Source: Glutamicibacter uratoxydans
Lineage (GTDB): Bacteria; Actinomycetota; Actinomycetes; Actinomycetales; Micrococcaceae
Assembly: GCF_006539925.1 (NCBI RefSeq)
Contig: NZ_BJNY01000008.1
Span: 1 to 64,000, forward strand
Length of the DNA: 64,000 bases
Direction: 5' to 3'
Shown here piece by piece: positions 62,328 to 64,000 of this stretch. The notes beneath the pieces were generated by a model. That model searched no databases. It worked only from the letters and a program-made list of their open reading frames with translations, and had not been told where the DNA came from. A program made the position numbers and the translations under genes. The first letter of the stretch is position 1, and each line of letters opens with the position of its first letter.

Positions 62328-62390
62328 ATGGAACTCATCAACGCTATTCTCGAAATTCTTAAGGGCCTGCTGGGCGGTCTGGGCGGCTAG
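62328..62390 (+). CDS. 20-residue hydrophobic amphipathic peptide
   Basis: ATG at 62328 after a near-perfect GGAGGAAG ribosome site. The product MELINAILEILKGLLGGLGG has one Lys, two Glu and a repeating hydrophobic pattern that would form an amphipathic helix with a flexible Gly-rich end. It has its own promoter-like element upstream and a strong terminator 76 bases downstream. It resembles small membrane-active peptides (phenol-soluble-modulin or leaderless-bacteriocin style) in character only; no homologue recognised. The transcript could also be a dual-function small RNA. Confidence 0.65.
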   Translation: MELINAILEILKGLLGGLGG

Positions 62391-62465
62391 TCTCTTCGGA
62401 CGTGCTAATTCAGATCAATCTGATCAAATTTCAGGCTCATTCGATCGCAAGGTCATTGAGTCTCA

Positions 62466-62503
62466 CCTGCTCCCTGAGGATGCCTCGGGGAGCAGGATTT
62501 TTT
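62466..62503 (+). terminator. Rho-independent terminator after the 20-residue peptide gene
   Basis: 14-bp stem (CCTGCTCCC/GGGAGCAGG extended by TGAGG/CCTCG with one G-T pair), loop ATG, followed by ATTTTTT. Confidence 0.92.
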
Positions 62504-62683
62504 CAGCTGAAGTTCCTGACGGGCAAATCTATTGTTCTCCAGTCCTTGCCTCAGTCTGTAGGGGAGCCGGCCCACATATGTGTCGAGCGAATGGTGATCA
62601 TGTGTTCGGCGCCGATGTAGCTCATCGGTGTCCAGTGCTCGCTGCAGGTTGCCCCATTGTTAGATTAGAAGCTTCGAGTTCCA

Positions 62684-63343
62684 CTAATTAAAGAGGTCTC
62701 CGCTGCTCTGGCCGATCTCCCGTTTGCGACGGAAGTAGTCGTTGATGACTACCCGGTACAAATCTGCATCGTCCCTGGCCCAATTGCGCATGAACTCGCA
62801 GCCTAGGGCCAGCGAGGTGATCGGCTGGGCGCCGGCCTGCACCATGCGCTGGATTGCGGTTTCATGGCTGACGGCCGAAACGCCTCCTACCGCGTCGATT
62901 ACCGGGTAGATTTCGTATCCTTCCTTGAGCATGTCAAGGGTCGGGAATGCCAGGCAGACTTCGGTCCACAGTCCTGCCATGATGACTTTTCTGCGTCCGG
63001 TGGCCTCGATGGCCGCGCGGAAGTCTGCATCTTCCCAGGAATTCACGCCAGTGCGGTCAATTTCCTCGACGCCGGGAAGCTCATCGGTGATTGCCGGGAT
63101 GGTTGATTCGTTGACTCCCATATCCACTGCCACGGTAGTGAGAATGGTGGGGACCTCGTAGGATCGGGCAAGCTTCGCCAGGGTGACGGCGCCAAGATTG
63201 ATTTCTTCTGCGCTGGCCGAGCCCACCGTCGCGTACTGTCCCGGCTGGTAGTCGATGAATACGATGACGCTGTTATCAGGGGTGAGCAGGTGGTCGGTCT
63301 TCGGATCGCGGATCGGTTCCGGAGCTAGTTTCTTCGTCGTCAT
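62684..63343 (-). CDS. Isochorismatase-family cysteine hydrolase
   Basis: 219 residues of the YcaC/nicotinamidase-like group. The catalytic Asp is in VIVFIDYQPGQY and the Cys in IMAGLWTEVCLAFPTLDML, followed by VSHETAIQRM. The ATG at 63343 (MTTKKLAPEP) has GAAGGTG about 9 bases upstream; the GTG at 63355 is too close to it. Substrate unknown. Confidence 0.9.
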   Translation of the reverse strand: MTTKKLAPEPIRDPKTDHLLTPDNSVIVFIDYQPGQYATVGSASAEEINLGAVTLAKLARSYEVPTILTTVAVDMGVNESTIPAITDELPGVEEIDRTGVNSWEDADFRAAIEATGRRKVIMAGLWTEVCLAFPTLDMLKEGYEIYPVIDAVGGVSAVSHETAIQRMVQAGAQPITSLALGCEFMRNWARDDADLYRVVINDYFRRKREIGQSSGDLFN

Positions 63344-63539
63344 GGATACAAGCACCTTCCCAGGTTGGCTGCAATTTTACGTCGGACTCAATCGCTGACG
63401 GGGTCAGGATAGCGCTTATTGCCTGAAGTCTCACTCGTTGCAGGCAAAGGCATCCAATCCAAAGGTTTTCTGCCCTGGATCCGGGAAACAAGCTCTAGCC
63501 ACCCCGGGTTGCCAGGTAGATACAACTAGGCTTGGATTT

Positions 63540-64000
63540 ATGCGCGAGTCAAAGCAGCCCAAGTCCACCAGGGGACCGCTGAGGATCACAGTGCCTTCAC
63601 GGGCCGATGGTTTTCTGCGCCAATTCACCGCCGTCATCGGCGGACCGCTGGGCCGGCACAGCGACCCAGGGCGGGTGAATCCCGGGTTCTTCACCGTGCA
63701 GCGGGTGCTGATCATCATGACGGTGATCGGCTCGCTGCTGATGCTGCTCGCAAAGAACCCCTGCCGCGTCAACGGCTGGGGCGGGAACAACCCCTATATC
63801 TACGCCTGCTACAGCGACTGGGTCCCGCTGTTCAGCGCGCGGGGCTTCGCTGACAACCCGTGGATCCCCTTCTCAGCCGATGCGCAGTTCGAGTATCCGG
63901 TGCTGATGAGCGCCGTTGCCTCGGCGGTGGCGTCGATTGTGCCGCAGGACGCGGCGAACCGGTCGCTGATCTACTTCGACATGAACCTGATCCTGGTGGC
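63540..64000 (+). CDS. GT87-like membrane mannosyltransferase (DUF2029), 5' part
   Basis: Cut by the window end; 153 codons visible. A basic N-terminus (MRESKQPKSTRGPLRITVPS) is followed by a transmembrane helix (about 60-78) and an extracytoplasmic stretch with CRVNGWGG and YACYSDWVPLF, then EYPVLMSAVASAV. These fit polyprenyl-phosphate-mannose-dependent alpha-mannosyltransferases such as the Rv0051-type protein found in this neighbourhood. No good ribosome site; a leaderless start is possible. Confidence 0.75.
   Translation, partial: MRESKQPKSTRGPLRITVPSRADGFLRQFTAVIGGPLGRHSDPGRVNPGFFTVQRVLIIMTVIGSLLMLLAKNPCRVNGWGGNNPYIYACYSDWVPLFSARGFADNPWIPFSADAQFEYPVLMSAVASAVASIVPQDAANRSLIYFDMNLILV

Overview
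The window is from a chromosome of a high-GC Gram-positive bacterium (Actinobacteria). The proteins read like those of the family Micrococcaceae, in the Arthrobacter/Glutamicibacter range; this placement is inferred from gene order and protein style, not from a search. It is the replication-origin neighbourhood: the order rsmG-khpB-yidC-yidD-rnpA-rpmH / dnaA-dnaN-recF-DUF721-gyrB-gyrA-DUF3566-tRNAs-ppiA is the classic actinobacterial origin arrangement, and the pknB cell-wall signalling operon, crgA, parAB, trxBA, murJ, pcnA and ino1 lie where they do in relatives such as Mycobacterium.

Left part (1-20 kb): a tRNA-Leu, then the tightly overlapped operon fhaA-fhaB-pstP-rodA-pbpA-pknA-pknB (Ser/Thr phosphorylation control of growth and peptidoglycan synthesis). 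It faces an opposing trpG-type amidotransferase, a 56-residue membrane protein and a class E sortase. crgA follows, then a guanidinium exporter under a guanidine-III riboswitch, the divergent lysG/lysE pair, a convergent spacer packed with DnaA boxes, rhomboid, ppiA, three transporter or glycosyltransferase genes, and a tRNA-Ala/Ala/Ile cluster.

Centre (20-37 kb): gyrA, gyrB, recF, dnaN and dnaA on the minus strand with an origin-like dnaN-dnaA spacer, then rpmH, rnpA, yidD, yidC, khpB, rsmG, parA and parB on the plus strand. Five parS sites start here and extend to 42.9 kb.

From 37 to 45.1 kb the usual gene density collapses. Two inactivated transposases are followed by several kilobases with no convincing gene, yet two parS sites persist there.

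Right part (45-64 kb): trxA, trxB, a pseudokinase-like membrane protein, murJ, a NUDIX hydrolase and pcnA; then a group of very small genes with structured RNA around them; ino1; a six-gene operon that probably makes and attaches a Kdn- or sialic-acid-like sugar to a surface polymer; a methyltransferase; a 20-residue peptide gene with its own promoter and terminator; an isochorismatase-like hydrolase; and the start of a GT87-type membrane glycosyltransferase cut by the window edge.

The least described items are the tiny-gene group at 52.3-53.0 kb, the 20-residue peptide gene at 62.3 kb, the remote DnaA-box cluster at 13.8-14.2 kb and the gene desert that keeps parS sites.
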